Assembly: GCF_003048905.1 (NCBI RefSeq)
Contig: NZ_PIRO01000003.1
Location: forward strand, 85,497-149,496
Origin: Campylobacter concisus
GTDB taxonomy: Bacteria > Campylobacterota > Campylobacteria > Campylobacterales > Campylobacteraceae
Length of the DNA stretch: 64,000 nt
Direction: 5' to 3'
Shown here piece after piece: positions 1 to 8,651 of this stretch (within the stretch, counting starts at the first letter, position 1; every line of letters starts with the position of its first letter). The position numbers were made by a program, and so were the translations under genes. Under the pieces are notes generated by a model. That model searched no databases and was not told the DNA's origin. It worked only from the letters and a program-made list of their open reading frames with translations.

Positions 1-1176
1 GGTGTAAGAGCCGATGGACGTGGGCTTGAAGAGGTTAGACCTATTAGTATCGAAACAAACGTGCTTCCAAATGCACATGGCTCATGCCTCTTTACAAGAG
101 GACAGACACAAGCCCTAGTTGTCACTACTCTTGGCACTGACAGTGACGCTCAAATGTATGACATCCTCACTGAAAAAGTACCTTTTGTAGAAAAATTTAT
201 GTTTAACTACAACTTCCCAGGCTTTAGCGTAGGTGAGGCAAGCCCACTAAAAGCTCCTGGTAGACGTGAGCTTGGACATGGAAATTTAGCCAAACGTGCC
301 CTTACACCAAGTATCGATCTAGCTTCGCCATACACAATAAGAGTCGTTTCAGAAATTTTAGAGAGTAACGGCTCAAGCTCTATGGCTAGCGTTTGCGGTG
401 GCTCGCTTGCACTTAGAGCAGCTGGCATAAATACTTTAAAACTTGTCGCAGGTGTCGCTATGGGATTAATATTTGAAGGCGATAAACACGCAGTGCTAAC
501 AGATATCATGGGGCTTGAAGATCACGATGGCGATATGGACTTTAAAGTAGCAGGTACAAGCGATGGTATCACGGCACTTCAGATGGATATTAAACTTGGT
601 GGCATTAGTTTAGAAGTGTTAAAAGAGGCACTTTATCAAGCAAAACGTGGTAGAGAGCATATCTTATCTTTGATGGCAGAAGCGGATAAAAATATAAAAA
701 TAAATGAAGATGTGCTTCCAAAGCTTGAACTATTTAGTGTTGATCCAAGCAAGATCGTAGACATCATCGGACAAGCTGGAAAAACCATAAAAGAGATCAT
801 TGAGAAATTTGAGGTTTCAATCGATCTTGATAGAGAAAAAGGTGAAGTTAAAATCGCAGGTGGTGCAAAGAAAAATGTCGATGCTGCAAAAGATTACATC
901 ATCTCTATCACTTCAAAAGACAATGGACGTTCATTTGGCAAAAAGCCGTTTAAACACGACAAAGAGCGTTCAAAACCAAATTTTAATATCGGTGATGAGT
1001 TTTTGGGAACTGTAAAGAGTGTGGTTGATTTTGGTGTATTTATCGAGCTAAAAGATGGCATTGATGGCTTGCTTCACATCTCAAAGATAAAAACCCCATT
1101 AAACGTAGGTGATCAGGTCAAAGTATGTGTGAGTGAGCAAAAAGGAAATAAAATTTCGCTCTCTTTAGTTGAATAA
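1..1176 (+). CDS. pnp: Polyribonucleotide nucleotidyltransferase (PNPase), 5' end cut by window edge
   Basis: Phosphorolytic 3'-5' exoribonuclease of mRNA decay, a trimeric cytoplasmic enzyme. The frame is open from base 1 and begins inside the second RNase PH domain (an R-A-D-G-R motif lies at bases 7-21), so roughly the N-terminal 45 percent lies outside the window. Visible parts are the second RNase PH core, a KH domain around bases 740-900 (I-I-G-Q-A-G-K-T-I loop) and a C-terminal S1 domain from about base 985 ([12 protein letters not shown]). The stop is at 1174-1176. The stress protein gene follows 14 bases downstream on the same strand. Family identity is very secure. Confidence 0.96.
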   Translation, partial: GVRADGRGLEEVRPISIETNVLPNAHGSCLFTRGQTQALVVTTLGTDSDAQMYDILTEKVPFVEKFMFNYNFPGFSVGEASPLKAPGRRELGHGNLAKRALTPSIDLASPYTIRVVSEILESNGSSSMASVCGGSLALRAAGINTLKLVAGVAMGLIFEGDKHAVLTDIMGLEDHDGDMDFKVAGTSDGITALQMDIKLGGISLEVLKEALYQAKRGREHILSLMAEADKNIKINEDVLPKLELFSVDPSKIVDIIGQAGKTIKEIIEKFEVSIDLDREKGEVKIAGGAKKNVDAAKDYIISITSKDNGRSFGKKPFKHDKERSKPNFNIGDEFLGTVKSVVDFGVFIELKDGIDGLLHISKIKTPLNVGDQVKVCVSEQKGNKISLSLVE

Positions 1177-1190
1177 ATTTTAAAGGATAG

Positions 1191-2045
1191 ATGATGAAAT
1201 ACAAAAAGTTGCTTTTTCCAATAGGAGCTGGAGACGATATCGAGCCAAGAATTTATGGTGCCCTAAAGGTTGCTCAGTGGTTTAACACACATATGGAAAT
1301 TATGACTTGTCAGCTTGACCCAAGCGTAGTTTATAATATGAAAATGACGCTTCGTGGAGGAGTGCTTTTTGAAGAATTTCTAAAATCAGCTAAATCTGAA
1401 CTAGCTGTCGAGCATGAAGAGAATGAGAAAATTTTCAATAAAATTTGTGCTGAGCTTGGCATAAAAGTAACTAGTGAAATCATTGAAGATGTTTGCACTG
1501 CAAATTTTACGATTCACAGTGGCAAAAGAAGCGCGATAGTGGAGCAAGAGAGTAAATTTTGCGATCTAGTGGTGGCTGCTGTGCCACTTGATGGAAAGAT
1601 CACTGGTACATTTGAGTCAGCTGTTTTAAAAAGTGGTAAAAATGCGATTGTAATACCTAGAAAAATGCGTGAGTTTAAAGCCGATAATATCCTCGTTAGC
1701 TGGACTGGTACGACGCAAAGTTCAAGGGCACTAACAGGCTCGATCGATCTTTTAAAAAAGGCAAAAAAGGTTCAGTGCATTACCTCAAAAGCAAGTCTTG
1801 GCGATAATGCTGAACTAAATCTTAAGAAGCTTGAAGAGTACTTCAAAATTCATGGCATATCAGCCACTTTTGAAGTGATTGCTACCACGATGATACCTGG
1901 TGAAGCGCTTTTAAAAGCAGCTATTGATAGAAATGCTGATCTAATCGTTGCTAGCAGATATGGTGAAAATGGTCTTATGGAAATGGTGCTTGGTGGCACT
2001 TCAAGATTTTTCTTAGAACACACAAATATCCCAGTTTATTTATAA
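1191..2045 (+). CDS. Universal stress protein, two UspA domains
   Basis: A 284-residue protein made of two UspA-type alpha/beta domains in tandem, about residues 1-155 and 160-284. The second domain ends with the ATP-binding loop of the family, G-x2-G-x9-G-T, in G-E-N-G-L-M-E-M-V-L-G-G-T. Members bind ATP or nucleotides and help cells survive stress; the specific role here is unknown. Start: two ATGs in a row (1191 and 1194) follow an AAAGGATAG ribosome site, so either may be used. It lies 14 bases after pnp and could be co-transcribed with it. A hairpin terminator follows directly. Confidence 0.85.
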   Translation: MMKYKKLLFPIGAGDDIEPRIYGALKVAQWFNTHMEIMTCQLDPSVVYNMKMTLRGGVLFEEFLKSAKSELAVEHEENEKIFNKICAELGIKVTSEIIEDVCTANFTIHSGKRSAIVEQESKFCDLVVAAVPLDGKITGTFESAVLKSGKNAIVIPRKMREFKADNILVSWTGTTQSSRALTGSIDLLKKAKKVQCITSKASLGDNAELNLKKLEEYFKIHGISATFEVIATTMIPGEALLKAAIDRNADLIVASRYGENGLMEMVLGGTSRFFLEHTNIPVYL

Positions 2046-2047
2046 TG

Positions 2048-2069
2048 GATTGCGGCTTAGTCCGCGATC
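2048..2069 (+). terminator. Hairpin terminator after the universal stress gene
   Basis: GATTGCGG (2048-2055) pairs with CCGCGATC (2062-2069) around a 6-base loop, with one G-T wobble. A T-rich stretch follows. It sits 2 bases after the stop codon. Confidence 0.6.
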
Positions 2070-2110
2070 TAATTCTTTTAAATTTATCTTTTTGATTTGC
2101 TAATTTTTGT

Positions 2111-2206
2111 TCACTCGCAAGAATTGACTACTAAATTTTGACTTCACTGACCGCTTAACTCAAATTTTAGAGCTAAAGTTACTCGTTCATAAAATTCTAA
2201 AATTTG
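2111..2206 (+). repeat. Diverged direct repeat, copy 1
   Basis: About 95 bases that recur imperfectly at 2451-2542. Shared blocks in the same order are TCACTCGCAAGA-TTGACTACT, then ACTCAAAT...AGAGCT-AA, then TTACTCGTTCATAAA and TAAAATTT. The middle differs by small indels. No protein was recognised in it. Confidence 0.65.
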
Positions 2207-2291
2207 TTCAACACTTGTCTGATGATAAAGCGCATGCAGTGCACTAGCACATTTGCATGCACCTCTAACGTGCGATGGGATCGAGGGATCT

Positions 2292-2372
2292 AAAGGGAGA
2301 TAAGGGGACGGCTTTGCTTCGCAGGCTCGCAACTGCAAGCAGACCGTAACTTGAGTCCCCTTGTCTTCCTTT
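2292..2372 (+). other. Long hairpin, possible structured RNA or repeat element
   Basis: Bases 2292-2309 pair with 2355-2372 as an unbroken 18-bp stem of 16 Watson-Crick pairs and two G-U pairs (2297 with 2367, and 2301 with 2363). The G-U pairs form only in plus-strand RNA; the opposite strand would have A-C mismatches. Inside is a second hairpin, GCTT-C-GCAG (2316-2324) with CTGCAAGC (2333-2340), one C bulged. There is no poly-T run, so a plain intrinsic terminator is unlikely. No known RNA family was recognised. The element lies between the two copies of the 2111/2451 direct repeat. Confidence 0.5.
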
Positions 2373-2409
2373 TGAATAAAAGAGTTTATAAATTTAAAGT
2401 TGGGATTTC

Positions 2410-2432
2410 AAAAATAGAATTTTTCTATTTTT
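2410..2432 (+). repeat. Short AT-rich inverted repeat
   Basis: AAAAATAG (2410-2417) and CTATTTTT (2425-2432) are perfect inverted repeats around a 7-base loop. It could be a weak terminator or part of the surrounding repeat region. Confidence 0.4.
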
Positions 2433-2450
2433 CAAATTTTAAAACTTCAC

Positions 2451-2542
2451 TCACTCGCAAGAGTTGACTACTGATTTTAAGTCTCGCAAAGCTTGCCACT
2501 CAAATCAGAGCTGAAATTACTCGTTCATAAATTTTAAAATTT
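2451..2542 (+). repeat. Diverged direct repeat, copy 2
   Basis: Second copy of the repeat at 2111-2206, same orientation, about 340 bases downstream. The remainder of the gap 2046-2699 (about 2207-2290 and 2543-2690) shows no convincing gene; short minus-strand reading frames at 2144-2338 and 2567-2770 look like chance. Confidence 0.65.
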
Positions 2543-2699
2543 ACAAGACTTTAATAGCATAGTGCGTCAGATGACAGCGTGCTTCGTTCTTAGCCACAAA
2601 CTACAAATTCTATAAATTTTTAAAGCTCCCATTAAGTTTTCATCAAGCACCTTATTAGCCAAAATTTTGTAAAATCCACTCATTAAAAAAGGATAAAAA

Positions 2700-5600
2700 A
2701 TGAGTGAAAATTCTAGTTTTACGCACCTGCATTTACACACCGAATACTCCCTACTTGACGGAGCGAACAAGATAAAAGAGCTAGCTCACGTGCTTCATGA
2801 TAGAGGCGACACAGCAGCGGCTATCACAGATCACGGCAATATGTTTGGAGCGATAGATTTTTACAAGGCGATGAAAAAAGAGGGTATAAAACCACTAATT
2901 GGCATCGAAGCTTACGTTCATAATGGCGAGCAGCTTGATGACAAGAGTACTAAACAGCGCTTTCACCTTATACTAATCGCCAAAAACGAGACTGGCTATA
3001 AAAATTTGATGTATCTTAGCTCCATGAGCTACATCGAGGGCTTTTACTATTATCCTCGTATAAATAAAAAAATTTTAAAAGAGCACAGCGAGGGCTTGGT
3101 TTGTAGCTCTGCTTGCTTGCAGGGCGAGGTGAGTTGGCATCTAAATTTAAGCGATCGTAACGTCAAATTTGGCGCTAAAGGCTACGAGAGAGCAAAAGAG
3201 GTCGCACTTGAATATAAAGAAATTTTTGGAGATGACTTTTATCTTGAGATCATGCGTCACGGCATCGGCGATCAAAAACGCATTGATGATGATATTTTAC
3301 GCATCGCCAAAGAGACTGGCATAAAGGTCATCGCCACAAACGATACTCACTACACTTTTAAAGAGCGAGCCGACGCGCATGAGGTTTTTATGTGTATCGC
3401 GATGAACAAAACTTTAGATGATCCAAACCGACTTCGCCACAGCGTCCATGAGTTTTTTGTAAAAAGCAAAGAGCAGATGAGTGAGCTATTTTTAGATATC
3501 CCTGAAGTGATAGAAAATACCCAAGAGATCGTGAATAAGTGCAATCTTGAGATCAAACTTGGCAACCCAACTCCGCCAAATTTTAAATTTACACTTGAAT
3601 ATGCAAAAGAGAGAAATTTAACACTTCCAGAGCCTGAAAATAGATATAGCTTTAAAAATGATGCTGTGTTTTTTGAATATGAATGCAGAAAGGGGCTTGA
3701 AGAGAGGCTAAAATTTGTCCCTGAAAATTTACATGACGAATATAAAAAACGCCTTGAGATAGAGATTGGCATAATTAATAAAATGAATTTCCCAGGCTAT
3801 ATGATGATCGTTTGGGACTTCATAAATGAGGCTAAAAGTAGAGGCGTGCCAGTTGGTCCAGGGCGTGGTTCTGCGGCCGGTAGTTTGGTCGCTTACTCGC
3901 TAAAGATCACTGACCTTGATCCGATCCCATACAACCTACTTTTTGAGAGATTTCTGAACCCAGAGCGTGTTAGCATGCCAGATATCGACGTGGATTTTTG
4001 TCAAAGCAGGCGTGGCGAGATAATTGACTATGTTACGCAAAAATACGGAAAATTTAACGTTGCTGGCGTTATTACATTTGGTAAATTGCTCGCAAAAGGT
4101 GTCATTAGAGATGTTGCTAGGGTTTGTGATATGCCTTACTCCGAAGCCGATGCGATGGCAAAGCTAATACCTGATGAACTTGGTATTACACTAAAAGATG
4201 CTTATGAAAAAGAGCCAAAGATAGCTGAGCTAATAAGTCAAAATCCAAAGGCAGCTAAAATTTGGAAATTTGCCCTTGATCTTGAGGGACTAAACAGAAA
4301 TGCCGGTCAGCATGCAGCAGGTGTCGTTATCTCAAATGAGGAGCTATGGAACAAAACTCCGCTATTTCGTCAGCCAAATAGCCCAGAAGATCGCTATGTT
4401 ACGCAGTATAGCCTTAAATATCTTGAGGATGTTGATTTAATTAAATTCGACTTTCTTGGACTAAAAACACTAACAGTTATCGATAATGCCATAAAGCTCG
4501 TTAAACAACGAACTGGAAAGGATATCATTTGGGAGCAGATCGATAAAAACGATTCTAATGTTTATAAAATGATACAAAGCGGCCAAGCGATAGGAATTTT
4601 CCAAATCGAGGGCGAAGGCATGAGAAAGCTAGGAACTAGCTTGCGTCCAGACTGCTTTGAGGACATCGTCGCGATGCTAGCACTCTACCGACCAGGACCG
4701 ATGGAAAGTGGTATGCTTGATGACTTTGTCAAAAGAAAACATGGCGAGGCCGAGATAACCTACTCATTTAAAGAGCTTGAGCCGATCCTTGCACCAACAT
4801 ACGGCGTCATCGTCTATCAAGAGCAAGTTATGCAAATCGTTCAAGCCATAGGCGGCTTTAGCCTTGGCGGGGCGGACCTTGTACGCCGTGCGATGGGTAA
4901 AAAGATCAAAGAAGAGATGGATAGGCTAAAGGGCGAGTTTGTAAAAGGTGCTGAGGCAAAAGGGCTAAATGGGCAAAAAGCAGACGATCTTTTCGAGCTA
5001 ATTGTAAAATTTGCGGGATATGGCTTTAATAAATCTCACTCCGCAGCTTACGCTTATGTTACCTTTCAAACTGCTTATCTTAAGGCTTACTATCCGGCTG
5101 AATTTATGGCCGCACTTCTTACAAGCGAAGAGAGCAACGTCGATAAGATCGTTCGCTATATCGATGAGATAAAACGCATAAATATAGATACTTTGCCACC
5201 ATCTATCAATAAATCAACTAAAGAATTTAGCGTCGTTGAAAATGGCGATCATGACGGCATTATCTTTGGGCTTGGTGCTATTAAAGGTGTTGGTGGAGCG
5301 GCTATTGAAAACATTATCACTGAGCGTGAAGCAAATGGCGAGTTTAAGAGCATGGATGACTTTGTCTCAAGGATCGATCCATTTAAGGTCAATAAAAAGG
5401 TCTTTGAAAGCCTCATAAAAGCTGGATGTTTTGATGAGTTTGGCTTTAGTCGTAAGATGCTTATGCAAAATGTAGAAAATATCATAGAAGCTTGCAAAAG
5501 TGCTGCTCAGATCCGTAAAAATGCTGTTGAGAGCTTATTTGGTGAAGATGAGAGCATGAACGATGTAAAGATAAATTTTGTCACTATAAATGACGAATTT

Positions 5601-6317
5601 GACATCAAGCAAATTTTAAAATTTGAGCAAGAGAGCGTTGGTATCTACCTCTCAGGCCACCCGCTTGATGATTATAAAGACGAGATCAACAAGATAAAAT
5701 ATACTCTAAGCTCAGAATTTGAGAGTTTGCCACAAAGTGCAGAAATTTTAGTCGTTGGGAAGATCGAAGACTTTAGCACAAGGATAACCAAAAGTGGCAA
5801 GAAAATGGGCACTATAAACGTCCTTGATTTTCACGGAAATATCGAGATCGCAGTCTTTGAAAGAGAGCTTGGTAACATCGAAGATATAGTAAAAGATGAA
5901 GCAAAACGCGACTTTCCTTATGCTTTTAGGATAAATATCACAAAAGATGATCAATTTGTAAGGACAAATTTAAACGAGGTTTATAGCCTAGAAGATGCAC
6001 AAAATTTAGACTTTAAGACAAGAAAGCTAAAACAAAACTCTAAATTTTCTAAAAATGAAGAAGCTAGCACGCCTCAAAGAGCAAGAGAATATGCTGAGCT
6101 AGAGGTGCTTTTATGCCTTAGTGAGCTTAGCAAAGATAAGATAACTAGCCTTTATAATCTTGGCTATAACGAACATATAAAAAGTGGTACAAACAATGAT
6201 AAGCGTCTTGTTATTAAGATAAAAAATGAAAATACGGCTCAAATTTTTGTCTATAAGACAAAATTTGTTGTAAATGACAGCTTTAAAGAAAAAGCACTTC
6301 AAGCAATAGCTTGCTAA
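2700..6317 (+). CDS. dnaE: DNA polymerase III alpha subunit
   Basis: Catalytic subunit of the replicative DNA polymerase, 1205 residues, a normal length for DnaE. Domains in order: an N-terminal PHP domain beginning H-L-H-T-E-Y-S-L-L-D-G (about residue 9), a C-family polymerase core with the catalytic aspartates in P-D-I-D-V-D-F (D428 and D430) and the third in K-F-D-F-L-G-L-K (D584), the fingers and helix-hairpin-helix region, a beta-clamp binding region and an OB-fold toward the C-terminus. Start ATG follows AAAAAAGGATAAAA. The next gene's start lies just after the stop. The upstream gap of about 650 bases means it should have its own promoter. Confidence 0.97.
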   Translation: MSENSSFTHLHLHTEYSLLDGANKIKELAHVLHDRGDTAAAITDHGNMFGAIDFYKAMKKEGIKPLIGIEAYVHNGEQLDDKSTKQRFHLILIAKNETGYKNLMYLSSMSYIEGFYYYPRINKKILKEHSEGLVCSSACLQGEVSWHLNLSDRNVKFGAKGYERAKEVALEYKEIFGDDFYLEIMRHGIGDQKRIDDDILRIAKETGIKVIATNDTHYTFKERADAHEVFMCIAMNKTLDDPNRLRHSVHEFFVKSKEQMSELFLDIPEVIENTQEIVNKCNLEIKLGNPTPPNFKFTLEYAKERNLTLPEPENRYSFKNDAVFFEYECRKGLEERLKFVPENLHDEYKKRLEIEIGIINKMNFPGYMMIVWDFINEAKSRGVPVGPGRGSAAGSLVAYSLKITDLDPIPYNLLFERFLNPERVSMPDIDVDFCQSRRGEIIDYVTQKYGKFNVAGVITFGKLLAKGVIRDVARVCDMPYSEADAMAKLIPDELGITLKDAYEKEPKIAELISQNPKAAKIWKFALDLEGLNRNAGQHAAGVVISNEELWNKTPLFRQPNSPEDRYVTQYSLKYLEDVDLIKFDFLGLKTLTVIDNAIKLVKQRTGKDIIWEQIDKNDSNVYKMIQSGQAIGIFQIEGEGMRKLGTSLRPDCFEDIVAMLALYRPGPMESGMLDDFVKRKHGEAEITYSFKELEPILAPTYGVIVYQEQVMQIVQAIGGFSLGGADLVRRAMGKKIKEEMDRLKGEFVKGAEAKGLNGQKADDLFELIVKFAGYGFNKSHSAAYAYVTFQTAYLKAYYPAEFMAALLTSEESNVDKIVRYIDEIKRINIDTLPPSINKSTKEFSVVENGDHDGIIFGLGAIKGVGGAAIENIITEREANGEFKSMDDFVSRIDPFKVNKKVFESLIKAGCFDEFGFSRKMLMQNVENIIEACKSAAQIRKNAVESLFGEDESMNDVKINFVTINDEFDIKQILKFEQESVGIYLSGHPLDDYKDEINKIKYTLSSEFESLPQSAEILVVGKIEDFSTRITKSGKKMGTINVLDFHGNIEIAVFERELGNIEDIVKDEAKRDFPYAFRINITKDDQFVRTNLNEVYSLEDAQNLDFKTRKLKQNSKFSKNEEASTPQRAREYAELEVLLCLSELSKDKITSLYNLGYNEHIKSGTNNDKRLVIKIKNENTAQIFVYKTKFVVNDSFKEKALQAIAC

Positions 6318-6331
6318 TACCCGGAGAAGCG

Positions 6332-7006
6332 ATGTTTTTAGATAAGCTTGGCGTAGATAAAAGTAACTGGAGCGAGCTTTTTAGCGCATGTGTTGGTAAA
6401 GCGACATTACTTCAAAAACGTGCATTTAAGCTACTGGTTGAAGGTAGCAACTGGCAGGTTGATTTTGATAGCGGTAAAATTTACTTTGATGAGCGTGAGT
6501 TTGATATGCAGTTTATCGGCTCTGAGAGCTTCTCGTCAAATACGTGGCTTTGGGGTTATGAAAATATAAATGGCTTTGATGAGCAGTTACTCGAGCTTGC
6601 AAATAAAGCACGGGAATTTGGCAAGAAATTTGGACTTAGTGCATTTAGCACGCCACGATTTGACCTAGATGAAAATTTTAATGGTCACACGATTAGTATG
6701 ATCCTTTGCACCGCTTTTGATGAGCAAAATTATTATAGGATAGAGTACGAGGGCGGAGCTGCGTATGTGGCTTTTAGATCAGATGTGGTCTTTGAGGAGC
6801 CAGTGCTAGCAAATGAGATTTTGAGCGTAGTAAATGAGTGTTTAGGCGCTTACGAGCTAGATCACAAAATCTTTATAAAAGGACTTTTGCTAAGCTGTGA
6901 TATGAAATTTAGCGAAAGCCCTAATGAAATCGTATCGGATAAATACGAGCTTAGCTTTAAATTTGATGAGCTAAATAGGCTCATAAATATTTCAAGCAAG
7001 CTTTAA
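6332..7006 (+). CDS. Hypothetical protein, DUF6882-like
   Basis: A 224-residue soluble protein without signal peptide or membrane segment. The W-L-W-G-Y-E-N motif with a following helix (N-K-A-R-E-F-G) recalls the DUF6882 family, of unknown function; the match is from memory. The start is taken as ATG 6332 because GGAGAAGCG lies just before it; an earlier in-frame TTG at 6311 would overlap dnaE. It is 14 bases after dnaE and probably shares its transcript. Its TAA stop overlaps the stop codon of the convergent hydrolase gene. Confidence 0.7.
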   Translation: MFLDKLGVDKSNWSELFSACVGKATLLQKRAFKLLVEGSNWQVDFDSGKIYFDEREFDMQFIGSESFSSNTWLWGYENINGFDEQLLELANKAREFGKKFGLSAFSTPRFDLDENFNGHTISMILCTAFDEQNYYRIEYEGGAAYVAFRSDVVFEEPVLANEILSVVNECLGAYELDHKIFIKGLLLSCDMKFSESPNEIVSDKYELSFKFDELNRLINISSKL

Positions 7007-7665
7007 AATTTAATACTCTTTACAACATCAGCGCCAAGTGCTAGCTTCATATGAAGAGAAAACATCTCGTGGTAAAAGTCGCCATTGTGTCCTGGTATGT
7101 CATATGTTTGCGTAAGATCAAATGGCACGATAACTCTTGCTTTTTTATTGTATTCATTGGCTCGTAGTTTAAGATAACTAACACACTGATAAACGCACAT
7201 ATCAGTGCAATCTCCGGTAATAACAAAAGTGTCAATTTGTGGGTTTTGCTCTAAAAATTTCTCAAATTCTTTATTAAATGCGATGCTTAAAGAGTTTTTA
7301 TAAAATGTCTTGAACTCTTTAAAAAAGCTTAGATTCTCTATCTCTTTTACGGTTTTTATCTCATTTGTATCAAGTATGGCATGTGGCAAAAAGTTCTCAA
7401 ATTCTTTTGAATCACTGGTGTGTCTATCTTCTATAAGGATAAAATTTCTAAAGCCAAAATCTTTCCACGCTCTATCAAAAAGTGTCGCGATCCCTTTTGA
7501 TAAGGCGGCCACTCTTTGACTGGCGAGCGCACCACTGCCAGCAAATGCTTCTATCATATCGATACAGATAAATGCAATGTTTTTTGCTCCATCGTTTGAA
7601 ATTTCTCTTAAATCAAGCGTTTGAAGAGATTTTTTAAAAGCCTCAAGTTCGTTTTGTATGTTCAT
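7003..7665 (-). CDS. Cysteine hydrolase, isochorismatase/nicotinamidase-like
   Basis: A 220-residue alpha/beta hydrolase of the isochorismatase superfamily. The likely catalytic triad is D36 (I-C-I-D-M), K123 (F-Y-K-N-S) and C157 (T-D-M-C-V), and an E-D-R-H...L-P-H stretch (residues 79-95) could carry metal ligands as in PncA nicotinamidases. Nicotinamide hydrolysis for NAD salvage is the best guess, but substrate cannot be read from sequence. Start ATG 7665 has a strong AAAGGAGAAAG site; a longer reading frame to 7758 lies inside the upstream kinase gene and is rejected. It overlaps the kinase stop by 4 bases (ATGA), so translation is probably coupled. Confidence 0.8.
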   Translation of the reverse strand: MNIQNELEAFKKSLQTLDLREISNDGAKNIAFICIDMIEAFAGSGALASQRVAALSKGIATLFDRAWKDFGFRNFILIEDRHTSDSKEFENFLPHAILDTNEIKTVKEIENLSFFKEFKTFYKNSLSIAFNKEFEKFLEQNPQIDTFVITGDCTDMCVYQCVSYLKLRANEYNKKARVIVPFDLTQTYDIPGHNGDFYHEMFSLHMKLALGADVVKSIKF

Positions 7666-8651
7666 TCTTTCTCCTTTATTGGTAAATTTATGCAAAATGT
7701 TTTTGGATTTAGTGTGATCTCGATACTTCCTTTGTGAGCCTCTATGATCTGCAAACAAAGATGCAGCCCAAGGCCATTTCCTTTTAGCTTGCTACTTTTA
7801 AACGGCTCAAAAACTATGGCTTTGTCTTTGATAGGCTCGCCACTATCATAAACGATAAATTTATGCTCACTTGGTGTTTTTTCATAGCTTAAAATGATCT
7901 CTCCTTCATCATCATCGCTCTCTTCGATGGCATCAATGGCGTTAAATAAAATATTTTGAAAGACGATGGCTAGTAGATCAAGGTCGCCCATATATTTGCC
8001 ATCTGGAAATTCTAGACTAAATTTAATATCCTTTGAATAGTCGTAAAAATTTATAGCCTCTTCGCACTCTTTTTTAAGCTGCGAAAAGTCAAAAATTTGT
8101 GCATTTATGTTAAGGCCCTTTGTAAAAAGTAGAGTGGCTTTGATTATGCGTTCGACTCGCCATGTAGCTTTTTGTATTTGATTTACGATAGGCTTTGTGC
8201 GCTCATCAGCTCTTTTAAGTAGAGTTGAAGCTAAAAGCGAGATGGAGCCTACTGGATTTCTGATCTCGTGGGCTAGGTGAGCTGCTACTTGGCCCATAGA
8301 GGCAAGGCGCTCGGTGCGTTTTTCTACTGTTATATTTGTTGCAGAGATTATTAGTTTATTGTCTTTAGAGCTTGTTTTAAAAAGATAAATTTGTCCATCT
8401 ATATTTATCTCGCCCTCTTTTTTTGGTATCTCTTTAAAAATTTTACCAAGTCTTACTGCTTCCGAGTTTTGTAAAAAAATCTCATCATTTTCATCTAACA
8501 CCCAGATAGCATTTGGCAAAATTTCTACAATATCTTTAATGAAATTTTGCAAGTTTGCGTAAGATGATGTTAAATTTTTATATTCGTTTTCTATCAAATA
8601 AGTCTGCTCTATCAGGCTTTTTAAGCCAGCTTGGATATCGTGTTCGTTCAT
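7662..8651 (-). CDS. flgS: Sensor histidine kinase FlgS (flagellar two-component system)
   Basis: A 329-residue cytoplasmic histidine kinase with no membrane segment. It has an N-terminal coiled region, a PAS-like segment (about residues 45-110), a dimerisation box with phospho-acceptor H128 in H-L-A-H-E-I-R-N-P, and a HATPase domain ending with the G-N-G-L-G-L-H glycine box. Length, lack of membrane anchor and the N-terminal pattern (S-L-I-E-Q-T-Y followed by E-N-E-Y-K) match Campylobacter FlgS, which phosphorylates FlgR to activate sigma54 promoters of rod, hook and minor flagellin genes once the export apparatus is built. No response regulator gene is adjacent. It overlaps its neighbours by 4 bases on both sides. 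Confidence 0.85.
   Translation of the reverse strand: MNEHDIQAGLKSLIEQTYLIENEYKNLTSSYANLQNFIKDIVEILPNAIWVLDENDEIFLQNSEAVRLGKIFKEIPKKEGEINIDGQIYLFKTSSKDNKLIISATNITVEKRTERLASMGQVAAHLAHEIRNPVGSISLLASTLLKRADERTKPIVNQIQKATWRVERIIKATLLFTKGLNINAQIFDFSQLKKECEEAINFYDYSKDIKFSLEFPDGKYMGDLDLLAIVFQNILFNAIDAIEESDDDEGEIILSYEKTPSEHKFIVYDSGEPIKDKAIVFEPFKSSKLKGNGLGLHLCLQIIEAHKGSIEITLNPKTFCINLPIKEKE

Noticed and set aside
2144..2338. 64-residue minus-strand frame in the gap before dnaE
   Set aside because: It lies across the repeat and the hairpin, has no ribosome site and no recognisable protein; chance frame.
3350..3772. 140-residue minus-strand frame inside dnaE
   Set aside because: Shadow of dnaE with biased composition and no family.
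7003..7758. Longer start for the nicotinamidase-like hydrolase
   Set aside because: The extra 31 residues lie in the kinase gene in another frame and look unlike the family; ATG 7665 has a strong AAAGGAG site.
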